From: Candidatus Poseidoniaceae archaeon
GTDB lineage: Archaea; Thermoplasmatota; Poseidoniia; Poseidoniales; Poseidoniaceae
Assembly: GCA_949373095.1 (NCBI GenBank)
Contig: CASIBY010000009.1
Coordinates: 37,290-101,289 of the forward strand
Direction of reading: 5' to 3'
DNA length: 64,000 nucleotides
How positions within the stretch are numbered: position 1 is the first letter of the stretch; each line of letters starts with the position of its first letter. The notes under the pieces were generated by a model, which saw only the letters and a list, made by a program, of their open reading frames with translations, ran no database searches and was not told the origin of the DNA. A program made the position numbers and the translations under genes. Below are positions 29,083 through 37,487 of this stretch, one piece after another.

Positions 29083-29553
29083 TTAAGCCCGTGGGTCTTG
29101 TGGGCCTTCAGTTCGTTGAATGATGACGCCATGGTCTTCGAGATAACCAACACCGTTCTCCCCCATGAAACCGCCATCAACGATGACGACCTGAGATATA
29201 CCCGCATGGTGAATCAGTTTCGCGCACATCATACAGGGTTCACCTGTGACGATAAGCCATGCCTTGTTGGTTGAAACGCCATTTGCTGCAGCATTACAAA
29301 TCAAATTCATTTCAGCGTGATGGCATCCAATCTCAACCCGAGTTCCAGAGGTGATGTTCATGGTATCTCGTAAGCATTCCTCGCCACCGCACAAGCGTCC
29401 ACCACCACGAGGTCCGCCGTTGTATCCGTCCATCAGTACAACGTTACGTCCAGGGTCAACCAGGAGGGCACCAAAAGTGCGCCGAGGACAATTTGATGCT
29501 TCGGCAAGGGCAAGACACTGTTGAATTCGAATTGCGAGATGCTTTTCCTTCAT
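29083..29553 (-). CDS. Deoxycytidylate deaminase-like zinc enzyme
   Basis: This enzyme deaminates dCMP (or a related cytidine compound) to the uracil form, supplying dUMP for thymidylate. The 156-residue protein has the zinc and proton-shuttle motif CHHAEMN and the second zinc block GEPCMMCAKLIHHAG. The long insertion with GYNGGPRGG and C..EECLR matches the dCMP deaminase/ComEB family, which binds an extra zinc through Cys and His residues. It lies 35 bases after folC on the same strand, a sensible folate/thymidylate pairing. Confidence 0.88.
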   Translation of the reverse strand: MKEKHLAIRIQQCLALAEASNCPRRTFGALLVDPGRNVVLMDGYNGGPRGGGRLCGGEECLRDTMNITSGTRVEIGCHHAEMNLICNAAANGVSTNKAWLIVTGEPCMMCAKLIHHAGISQVVIVDGGFMGENGVGYLEDHGVIIQRTEGPQDPRA

Positions 29554-29588
29554 TGGCCCACCAAATGCTCACACCAGCCGTACTTCTA

Positions 29589-30919
29589 TCAGTTCTTCGC
29601 TACGAAACTCAGGTCATCATTCGTGTCAATTCCGAGAGAAGTTAACACGTTCCCTTGCATGTAAAGCGACCCAATTGAGACAATGAGGGTAGATTTATCG
29701 TAAGCATCTTGGGCGTATTCTACTGCACTCTTAGGCTTTGAATGGGTGGACAAATCAATCCCAAGTGGGGAAAACCATGGTTTGAGTTCAACAACAGGAA
29801 CAGCAGGATATCGACCACCTTGAGGCTCACTTAGAATGATTTCAGAAGGAGGATTTGATTTACAGAGGTGGAGAATATGCGATATCGCCTTTTCCAAATC
29901 AGCCTGTGGAGAGGTGCCAAACAGCAGGACCCAGTCTCCCACTTAGAACTTCAGGCCGGTAGACGGAGTTCTTCTGGACCGCTCGCTCCAGACCGCTTGG
30001 GTTATGCGCCCCATCAAGGAGAAAATGGGGTTCAGAAGGATACGTTGTGATTCAACGAACTGCATTCGAGCAGGCCAGACGCAATTGCTGGTATCCGGCT
30101 CCAACTGGGTGTTGACGCACGGCGAGGCACGGCCAAACGGCGTCGACCAGTAGTTTTGCTTCCTCCCGAAACGACGTTCCCTGCTGGAATCTTCACCAGA
30201 ACGAGGTCGGCAGGGACCGACCGACTCCGCCAAGAAGTTCCATTCCAGCATTCGACGCTAGACTCCTCAATGGCTTCCAAGACCTCTTGATCGATCTGGG
30301 GCGCGAACGACCAACGGACGGCCAGGCCCGAGCGATTGCAGCCTTTTCACGAGCAATCTTGGTTGGTTGGCTTCCGAGAATATCGGTATGTTCCAGAGCG
30401 ATTGAGGTCAAGATGCAAACATCGGCCTTGGAAACACGCGTTGCGTCCAAGCGCCCGCCCAAGCCAGTTTCGAGAATCAAGCACCTCAACTCCCGCATCG
30501 TTTGCAACAACCAGGGCGGCAAGGAAGGTCACCTCAAAGAAGGTGACTGCGATGTTGTTTGCCGAAGTTGCCCGCCGGACTGCCTCAAGAGCCCGATCCA
30601 TGACATCGGCGTGAATCGGAACCCCGTTCAATCCGAATCCGTTCTTCAACACGAACCAAATGCGGGGATGAGAACAATAGGAGATTCGAAACCCCTTGGT
30701 TGGTATAGCGCAGTACAAAGCATTGCACAAGTGCCGTCCCTTTGCCGTTGCTCCCTGCGACGTGAACCGTCGTGAACGAAGGTGCTGGGAGTTGAAGCGC
30801 TTCAACAGCCTTCGCCGTGTTGGTCAAGCCAAGAGCCATGCCGAGATGTTTGGTCTCTTCCAGCCAACTCCGAACTGGAATTTGGCCCACCATGGTCCTT
30901 GCAGCCGGTTGTCTTCCAT
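29589..30919 (-). CDS. folC: Folylpolyglutamate/dihydrofolate synthase, many frameshifts
   Basis: FolC adds glutamate to folates. The motifs appear in the right order but in alternating frames: LEETKHLGMALGL, the ATP loop VHVAGSNGKGT, SSPHLVRVEERIRI, NGVPIHADVM, ILETGLGGRLDATRVS, IALEHTDILG, PHFLLDGAHNPSGLERAV and a C-terminal VGDWVLLFGTSPQADLEKA stretch. Frame changes lie near 30855, 30740, 30634, 30485, 30330, 30265, one or more at 30050-30250, and 29942. Two are repaired by dropping one G (RIRI-NGVPI, VEVL-ILETG). All motifs survive and neighbouring genes are intact, so sequence error is more likely than decay. The start at 30919 is a best guess. It is divergent from the protease gene at 30993. 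Confidence 0.75.
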
Positions 30920-30992
30920 AGCCTCTTTCCTTCGCCTTCTTGAGTGTCCTGCAAACGCGAGGCTGATATGAGAGAGAGCACCTCGCAGAGGC

Positions 30993-33187
30993 ATGACCGA
31001 TGGGGCTGACGTGAAGGGCACGCCTCGCCAAAGCGACCGGTTCGCCCAAGTTGAGGACGAGCTCAGGAAGGAAGATACTCTTTTTGAGCTCCTCAAAGAA
31101 CAGTGGGTTGGGATGACGGCGATGGCTGGCATGTTCATCGTAACCATCGCTTTAGCCAGTTTTATTCGCCCGTATTATGACATTGGTGAACTCAAAGCAT
31201 TTGGCTCATCTGGAGCAAGTCAGGTTCGATATGTCGCCATAGAACTCTTTGCGATTTTCATGTTTACCGCATTGATTATCCTGCTTGCGAAATACAAGAA
31301 GGATTACATCATCAAATACGGAATGATGGTTGTATTGACGCTTGCTCTCCTGTACAGCACCATTCCTCTCGCCCACGTCGCACTTCTCGATTTCGACCCT
31401 GAGCCGTTTCGAGATGGACCGACAGGGTACCATCGAGGGAGATTATCTCGGGAGCTTGGGGCGATGACGGGTTCGTCACCTCCGTACCCGTCTTCCGGAA
31501 GAAGACCGCATCAACGCTAACCGTATCCGCATGGAGCGCCTCGTCGGGCATGGAAGAACCCGTCTGGACAATGACACACAACCATTCTCTAAATGAGCCA
31601 GATTCAAGGCTTAGGATGGCGACATCTCACGATGTGCTCACATTCACCAGTGGCCCTTGGGTCTGGACTGTTGATGCTTTAACCGGCGACCTCATACAAT
31701 CCTATGCTTGCTTTGAGATTGATGAAAACGGAATGGAACAACCCATCACATCAATGGTCACCGGATGCGCGCTTGCCGTCAAAACAAACGATGCAATGTA
31801 TTTGTTTAACACTGCATCCGAAGTGATACGCTACAATACCTTCGAAGAGTATCCAGGAAACCTTACGTACCAAGCCAAGTGGTACGTTCCATCCATTGAT
31901 TTCAACGATGGAATTTTGCATGCTGAACTCCTCAGTGACACCCTCCTATTCCTCGCCACGCCCTCAGCCACCGGTGTTCTTCACCTAGACGAATATGGCT
32001 CAGTTAACGACCCCCTTGCCCCTCAACTCGGTAATGAAATACGAATGGCATACCTCCAAAACAGCACCTCAGCATTCACATCAACTGCTGTTGGCATCTC
32101 TCCATTTGCGGCCTCAAACGCATCTTCACTACCCGATGACCAACGAATGCTCCTTCTAGGAGAGCAGAACGGAGATATTACTGGAATTGAGTGGAACGGC
32201 TCCGCTGTATCCAGCGAAGAGTTTGTGGTTCAAGACAGGATGATGCTCAATTCCCTAGTCGAGAGTGTATCGTCGGTTCAAATCCTTGACTGGGACGCTA
32301 ACGGTTACTCCGACCTGGTAGTAACGGGAGAAAACAACGCTTACTTCCTCTATGGGACCTCTTTGGCGAATGTGGGCTCTTTCCCGGTAGTTGCTGATTC
32401 CACTCTTACTTTACTCAGCGCAGAACCCAACGCTGAACAATTGCTTTCCCTTACGTTGGATGAAACCAAACTTGTAATAGATTTACAATCGGGTTCATTA
32501 GAAGAGGACATGTTTCCTTTAATCGGTCTTCAATTGAGAACTGGACCAACCATGATTGGACTGGCGGTAACCGCCATTCTTATGATTTTACTCTATGTTC
32601 ACAGTGAATGGTACGTCGTCAATACAACTGGCGTCTTATTGGGTGCTGGTGTTTGCGCTCTACTCGGTGTCAGTTTTGAACCACCGATGGCCATACTCTT
32701 CATGATTCTCGCTGCGGTCTACGACGCGTGGGCTGTGTACAAATCCAAACACATGCTCGACCTTGCGGACACGATGATTGGCCTACGCCTACCCATCCTT
32801 CTCGTCGCACCTCAAGATACCAGCTACTCATTGATTGAGGAAACCGAAAACACTCCAACGAAGCGAGTTATCTCTGATAAAGTTCAGACCAAGCGCAAGA
32901 AAAAACCCTCAACAGAAGCCATGTTCATGGGTCTTGGAGACATCATTTTCCCAGGTATGCTCGTTCTTTCAGCGCTACAATACCTGGACCCCAGTGCAGC
33001 AACTCAAGTAGCGGTATCTACACTCATCGGTGGTCTAGTCGGGTATTTCGCCCTCATGACCTATGTTGCTCGTGGGAAAGCGCAAGCTGGACTTCCGCTG
33101 CTTAACGGTGGAGCCATTATAGGCTACTTCATCGGCGGTTTCCTGTTTTTAGGAAATGAAATTATTCAATTCAATATCTCGTGGTGA
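30993..33187 (+). CDS. Presenilin-type intramembrane aspartyl protease with large extracytoplasmic insert, two frameshifts
   Basis: The presenilin/signal peptide peptidase family (A22) cuts proteins inside the membrane. After about three N-terminal membrane helices (residues 40-130), an insert of about 375 residues with strand-rich, propeller-like sequence follows (VWTVDALTGDLIQSY, DWDANGYSDLVVTG). Six more helices carry the catalytic pair: YD in ILAAVYDAWAVYKSK (about residue 580) and GLGDIIFPG (about 647). A PAL-like GLPLLNGGAIIGY comes near 700. Topology puts the insert outside. The frame breaks at TTT 31407-31409 and near 31455-31461; dropping one base at each gives FEMDRQGTIEGDYLGSWGDD. 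The gene heads an operon with serS. Confidence 0.82.
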
Positions 33188-33192
33188 CCAAC

Positions 33193-34485
33193 ATGTTAGA
33201 CATGCAACTCTTTCGCGAACATCCAGAACGAATCCGAGCGGACCATACCAAGCGTGGAATTCCACAGGATAAGATTGACAAGGTCATTCAACTTGATCAA
33301 GAATGGCGAAATTCTCTCCACGAAACAGACCAGTTACGCCGTGAAAAGAATGAGGCTGCCCGAGGCATTGGGGCGGCAAAAAAAGCAGGAGATAATGAGG
33401 CTGCTCAAGCCATTCTGGCCCAAGTAGCAGACTTGGGCAGTAAGATCGCTGCAATGGAAGCCAAAACCAACGACGCCATGGCTCTACGAGACAGTATCCG
33501 AATGTCAATTCCCAATATTCTCCATGCTGATGTCCCAGAAGGAGCCGATGAATCGGGCAACACGGTCCAAGGAGTTCACGGCACAAAGCCTGAGTTTGAT
33601 TTTGACGTCAGAACTCACAATGAATTGATCGAAATGAACCGATGGGTCGACCTTAAACGGGCTGCAAAAATCACTGGAAGCCGATTCTTTTTCCTCAAAG
33701 GAGACCTTGCCCGACTTGAATTTGCCCTCCAGCATTACGCTGTAGAATTCTTGCAGCAACGTGACTTCACCTTTGTTCAGCCTCCAGTAATGATGAACCG
33801 TGAAGCCTACGAGGGTGTGACGGACCTCGCTGATTTTGAAACCGTGATGTATGGGGTGGAGCCGGATAATTTCTACATGATCGCAACCTCTGAACATCCG
33901 CTTACCGCCATGTACATGGACGAAACCATTCACGAGGACATGCTCCCACTGCGCATGGTTGGTGTTTCATCCTGTTTCCGTAGGGAAGTAGGAAGTCACG
34001 GCCAATCTGACCTGGGAATATGGAGAGTTCATCAATTCACAAAAATTGAACAAGTCATCATCGCAAAGCCCGAAGACTCTTGGGCACTCCATGAAGAACT
34101 GCTCAGCAATTGTGTTGATTTGTGGAACAGTTTAGACATTCATTATGAAATCGTAAACATCTGTACTGGAGATATGGGTACAGTTGCTGCAAAGAAGTAC
34201 GATTTGGAGGCATGGATTCCAGGAGCGGACCAGTACAAAGAAATCGTCTCTTGCTCAAATTGCACCGATTATCAAGCAAACCGATTGTCCATTCGTTATG
34301 GTCAACCTGGACATCCGAATCAACCGATTGCACATACGCTTAATTCAACCGCAGTTGCAACATCACGTGCATTAGTAGCAATCATGGAACAAAATCAGCT
34401 CGAAGATGGTAGAGTGCGTATTCCAGAAGTTCTCCAACCCTTTATGGGTGGCCAGACGGTTTTGGAGCCTTGTACATGGGGATGA
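33193..34485 (+). CDS. serS: Seryl-tRNA synthetase
   Basis: This enzyme charges tRNA-Ser in the cytoplasm. The 430 residues start with MLDMQLFREHPERIR, a typical SerRS start, followed by the long coiled-coil arm for the tRNA variable loop (residues about 28-100). The class II core has SEHPLTAMYMDE, motif 2 in SSCFRREVGSHG and motif 3 in HTLNSTAVATSRALVAIMEQNQ. It is the standard form rather than the rare methanogen type. The ATG at 33193 is preferred over GTG at 33181, which overlaps the protease stop. It is co-directional with the protease gene (5 bases) and the M28 peptidase (4 bases). Confidence 0.96.
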   Translation: MLDMQLFREHPERIRADHTKRGIPQDKIDKVIQLDQEWRNSLHETDQLRREKNEAARGIGAAKKAGDNEAAQAILAQVADLGSKIAAMEAKTNDAMALRDSIRMSIPNILHADVPEGADESGNTVQGVHGTKPEFDFDVRTHNELIEMNRWVDLKRAAKITGSRFFFLKGDLARLEFALQHYAVEFLQQRDFTFVQPPVMMNREAYEGVTDLADFETVMYGVEPDNFYMIATSEHPLTAMYMDETIHEDMLPLRMVGVSSCFRREVGSHGQSDLGIWRVHQFTKIEQVIIAKPEDSWALHEELLSNCVDLWNSLDIHYEIVNICTGDMGTVAAKKYDLEAWIPGADQYKEIVSCSNCTDYQANRLSIRYGQPGHPNQPIAHTLNSTAVATSRALVAIMEQNQLEDGRVRIPEVLQPFMGGQTVLEPCTWG

Positions 34486-34489
34486 AGCA

Positions 34490-35842
34490 ATGAAACAATC
34501 AATTCAGACTTTTTTTGTCCTTACAATGTTCCTTCTTACGCCTCTATCGGGTTGTTTTGGAGAAGACGGTGAAAAAAGCACTGTTGCTGAATTAGAAATT
34601 GATGATACCCAATCAATGACTGCTGCACGAGGACAATTTTACACATTATCCGTTGACAGTACGGTTGACTGGACCATCAGTCGCTCTCCAGGAGCATTTT
34701 TCCAAGATGAATTCGGAGTACTGAGAGATGATGTGAATTACACCCTCCCTGCAACTCAAACCAACATCACAATGCTCATTCTGGATTCAGAACGAGACAC
34801 TGTAGAACTGAGCATTACCGCTGGAGACCAAATGTGGAACACGACACTCGCTCTTGAAGACAGTCAAGAATTGATGTTGGTTGATGGGCGTAGAGCCTAC
34901 GATACCATCGACATGCTCACCTCGTCATACAACAACCGTTGGTGTGGTTCAGCCTCAGTACATGAGGGAGGCGCTGCATACGAAGCAGCTGCAGAAGCAA
35001 TGGCCGAGAACATGAGAGGAATGGGCTTTGACTTTGTTGAAGTGACGCGATACGATGATGACCCGGACCAACTCAACGTGGTGGGCTACAATTGGGGACG
35101 CGTCAACCCAGATGAGTACATTGTCATAGGAGGTCATTTTGACATTGCCTACGTCTTCACTCCTCCAGGTGGTGGAACCAATGAAGGTGCTAACGATGAT
35201 ACATCCGGTTCAACCGTATCTCTAGAAATGGCTCAAGCGCTTGCACAGATGGAATTTGACCATACTGTTGTGGCAGGCCTTTGGGCCTGTGAAGAAGAAG
35301 GGCTTCTCGGCTCTCTTGCATATGTATCTCACCTACCAGAGAATGTCTCTGTCAAAGCCTACATGAATTTTGATATGGTTTCTCTAAACTACCCAATCGT
35401 ACCCCGAAGTGAACCACTCATCGGGCCTGGAGGAGAAATATTCTCTGCAACACGTTACGACTGGAGCATCGATATCGCAGGAGCGAGTGAAGAGAACATG
35501 AACCGAATGCATGACTGGGTTGGTCAAACCATTGAGGACGACCTTGCATACAAGCCAACCGAAGGGAATCCGATTATGTGGAACGTTGCTGAATCCTGTG
35601 CCTCTGACCACTGTGCGTTCTTCTCAGAAGGCTATCCAACTTTCAATTTCTTCAGCCCTGGTGGAGAAATTTCCTTCTGGCAGGAGTGGCACTCTCCATC
35701 AGACACTCTTGAATTTATGACGGCTAAAGCGGGTGGCGAAGAAGAGATGGCTAGCGGGTTCAACAGCCTTGTCTGGTCATCACTTGACCTGTTTATACGA
35801 GTTGATAATGCCGAAGATTTCCACGGCACATGGAAGGAATAA
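34490..35842 (+). CDS. Secreted M28 family zinc peptidase, lipoprotein
   Basis: This exported peptidase has a lipobox-type signal (FLLTPLSGC, Cys at about residue 22) and should be anchored outside the cell. A beta-rich N-terminal domain of about 110 residues precedes the M28 domain. The co-catalytic zinc ligands are visible in order: GGHFD, GANDDTSG, CEEEGLLGS (with the catalytic Glu), NFDMV and the closing WHSPSDT. SDHCAFFSEGYP is also typical. Aminopeptidase-type activity on extracellular peptides is inferred. It has 450 residues. It directly abuts the convergent ABA4-like gene with no spacer. Confidence 0.92.
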   Translation: MKQSIQTFFVLTMFLLTPLSGCFGEDGEKSTVAELEIDDTQSMTAARGQFYTLSVDSTVDWTISRSPGAFFQDEFGVLRDDVNYTLPATQTNITMLILDSERDTVELSITAGDQMWNTTLALEDSQELMLVDGRRAYDTIDMLTSSYNNRWCGSASVHEGGAAYEAAAEAMAENMRGMGFDFVEVTRYDDDPDQLNVVGYNWGRVNPDEYIVIGGHFDIAYVFTPPGGGTNEGANDDTSGSTVSLEMAQALAQMEFDHTVVAGLWACEEEGLLGSLAYVSHLPENVSVKAYMNFDMVSLNYPIVPRSEPLIGPGGEIFSATRYDWSIDIAGASEENMNRMHDWVGQTIEDDLAYKPTEGNPIMWNVAESCASDHCAFFSEGYPTFNFFSPGGEISFWQEWHSPSDTLEFMTAKAGGEEEMASGFNSLVWSSLDLFIRVDNAEDFHGTWKE

Positions 35843-36283
35843 TCATTCTGTAGTGATTGCAACACGGGTGACAAAGAGCCCAAGCAAGCAACCCAGCGGT
35901 GCGACCATCATGCTGAGAAACAAGATAGGCATGCTGACAAAAATGGATTGCTTTGCTTCCATCAAACGCTCCCATGTCCATCGGCCTGCTAGAAGGTCAA
36001 AGGCAAGGAAGTGAAGCCAACCAATGAGAATGACCCTTTCGTCTGAAAACATGTTAATCACAGTTTCTGGAGTCGGCATCTCGCTGCTCAAAGCAAGAAG
36101 GATAGAAGGAAGATTTGGTATGACTGCTATCGTATAGGCGAGCAAAAGAGGGGCCAAAAAGAGCCACTCATTGCTCATCATTTGTTTGGTACGCTGATGT
36201 TGAGGCGCAAACCACATCATCAACCAAAACGGCAGTATATACAAGCTGGAAAACCAAAAAAGTACATCGATCATTGTTGTCAT
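35843..36283 (-). CDS. ABA4-like (DUF4281) membrane protein
   Basis: This 146-residue protein has four membrane helices and the hallmark GWLHFLAFDLLAGRW of the ABA4-like family (PF14108), plus the end segment MMVAPLGCLLGLFVTR. In plants ABA4 is needed to make neoxanthin from violaxanthin; the role in prokaryotes is unknown, and carotenoid or other isoprenoid chemistry is an inference. Its start overlaps the stop of the thioredoxin-like gene (TAATG), so the two are translationally coupled. It is the last gene of the RND operon. ATG 36274 is an alternative start. Confidence 0.78.
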   Translation of the reverse strand: MTTMIDVLFWFSSLYILPFWLMMWFAPQHQRTKQMMSNEWLFLAPLLLAYTIAVIPNLPSILLALSSEMPTPETVINMFSDERVILIGWLHFLAFDLLAGRWTWERLMEAKQSIFVSMPILFLSMMVAPLGCLLGLFVTRVAITTE

Positions 36284-36906
36284 TAAATCCCTTCTTGTTG
36301 GGTCATGATGTTCAATGCTTCCTCTAAAACCGAGGTGTTGGCCCAGTATTTGCTGGACGTCCATGCTATACCGCCTTCGCTGTCAATAACCTGCAGAGTG
36401 GGCGTTACCGGTTCTCCAAAGGCAGTGTAGAGGCCTACATCTGTCATGCGACCAGTTTCACGGTCGATCACTGTGGTTGAGGCGTCTGGGACAAGAACCG
36501 GCCATGGGGTATAATGTTCGCTTGAATTGCTACCGTAGCGGCGTTCCATATCTTCTATTGTCTCAAATTCAGGGTAGCGATGTACGGAGAGAATAGTGGT
36601 CGTGTTTGAGATGTTTCCAGCGTTAAGTTCGCTTCGTATGAGGTCAGTCCAGTCGTGGCACCCGCTGCAACCTGATGCGACCCAAAGCATGAGAATTGGT
36701 CCGTCGAAACTGTTACGTAAATCGTGCTGGCTTCCGAGGTCTTCCTCTCGGTCCAATGTTGGAGCGCTAAACGATATCTTTGAGGGGATTGGAGTTGACT
36801 CTGTAGATTCAGTAGACTCCATCGCATCCATTTCCATGGGTGCCGTACATCCCGCCAGAACGAGGATGCTGATCACGCACAGAACAAGGACAACGATATT
36901 CTTCAT
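36283..36906 (-). CDS. Thioredoxin-fold lipoprotein with CSGC motif
   Basis: The signal ends in a lipobox (VLAGC, Cys at about residue 20), followed by a Ser/Thr/Glu linker. The thioredoxin-like domain has the redox motif ASGCSGCHDW in place of the usual WCxxC, and later a cis-Pro-like GEPVTPTLQVID. A TlpA-like thiol oxidoreductase role outside the membrane is predicted; whether it reduces, oxidises or carries heme or copper substrates is unknown. It has 207 residues. It lies 38 bases after the five-helix membrane protein gene and overlaps the ABA4-like gene. Confidence 0.75.
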   Translation of the reverse strand: MKNIVVLVLCVISILVLAGCTAPMEMDAMESTESTESTPIPSKISFSAPTLDREEDLGSQHDLRNSFDGPILMLWVASGCSGCHDWTDLIRSELNAGNISNTTTILSVHRYPEFETIEDMERRYGSNSSEHYTPWPVLVPDASTTVIDRETGRMTDVGLYTAFGEPVTPTLQVIDSEGGIAWTSSKYWANTSVLEEALNIMTQQEGI

Positions 36907-36944
36907 GGCTCTAGTTGAGTAGTTGACTATTTGAAGCGGTGTTC

Positions 36945-37487
36945 TCACCAAGGAAACATAACTACCCAATAGATACCATCCCAAAAGGTACATTGAATCG
37001 AAAGCATGACAGAACCAATCACAACACGGTTGGCGTGTGGTAGGGTCTCACGGGAAGACCAAGCAAGGACTCCAAATCCAACAGAGGCAATACCTGCAGT
37101 CACCAAAAGACCAATCGTGACAACCGTCAACAGAAGGCTCGGCCCTTCGAGGTGCAGACGAGTTGCATCTATCCAGAGCATGGACGGAATAAGAAACGCT
37201 GCATAGAGGAGGAGCAACCTCTGTGTTCCTTTTCCATCCGGTTCACGGCCAGGCCATTGAAGCGTTGCCACTTCATCTTCACTCCATCCGAAGAAAAACT
37301 GATACCACATCAGCAGATATCCCACCGCTGCAACAAACATCCATGGTACAATGAACTGCTGCATTGATGAAGACACTCCCCCCCAGTAATCAAGAGGGTC
37401 ATTTACCGCATTAACGCCACGAATGTAGGAAAGTAGGATCAACGGACCCGTGAAAAAGGAAAACCAAAACACAGTCTTTCTATTCAT
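36945..37487 (-). CDS. Trp-rich membrane protein with about five helices, function unknown
   Basis: This 180-residue protein has hydrophobic segments at about residues 6-24, 45-68, 90-105, 117-140 and 155-178. It is rich in Trp and Tyr, with LDYWGGVSSSMQQFIVPWMFV and a C-terminal DGIYWVVMFPW. The start overlaps the RND stop by four bases (ATGA), so it is probably translated together with the exporter and acts with it. No family is recognised and no catalytic motif is seen. Confidence 0.6.
   Translation of the reverse strand: MNRKTVFWFSFFTGPLILLSYIRGVNAVNDPLDYWGGVSSSMQQFIVPWMFVAAVGYLLMWYQFFFGWSEDEVATLQWPGREPDGKGTQRLLLLYAAFLIPSMLWIDATRLHLEGPSLLLTVVTIGLLVTAGIASVGFGVLAWSSRETLPHANRVVIGSVMLSIQCTFWDGIYWVVMFPW

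Noticed and set aside
29589..30919. folC as a genuine pseudogene
   Set aside because: All catalytic motifs are intact in order, only the frame changes, and neighbouring genes are healthy; clustered sequence error explains it better.
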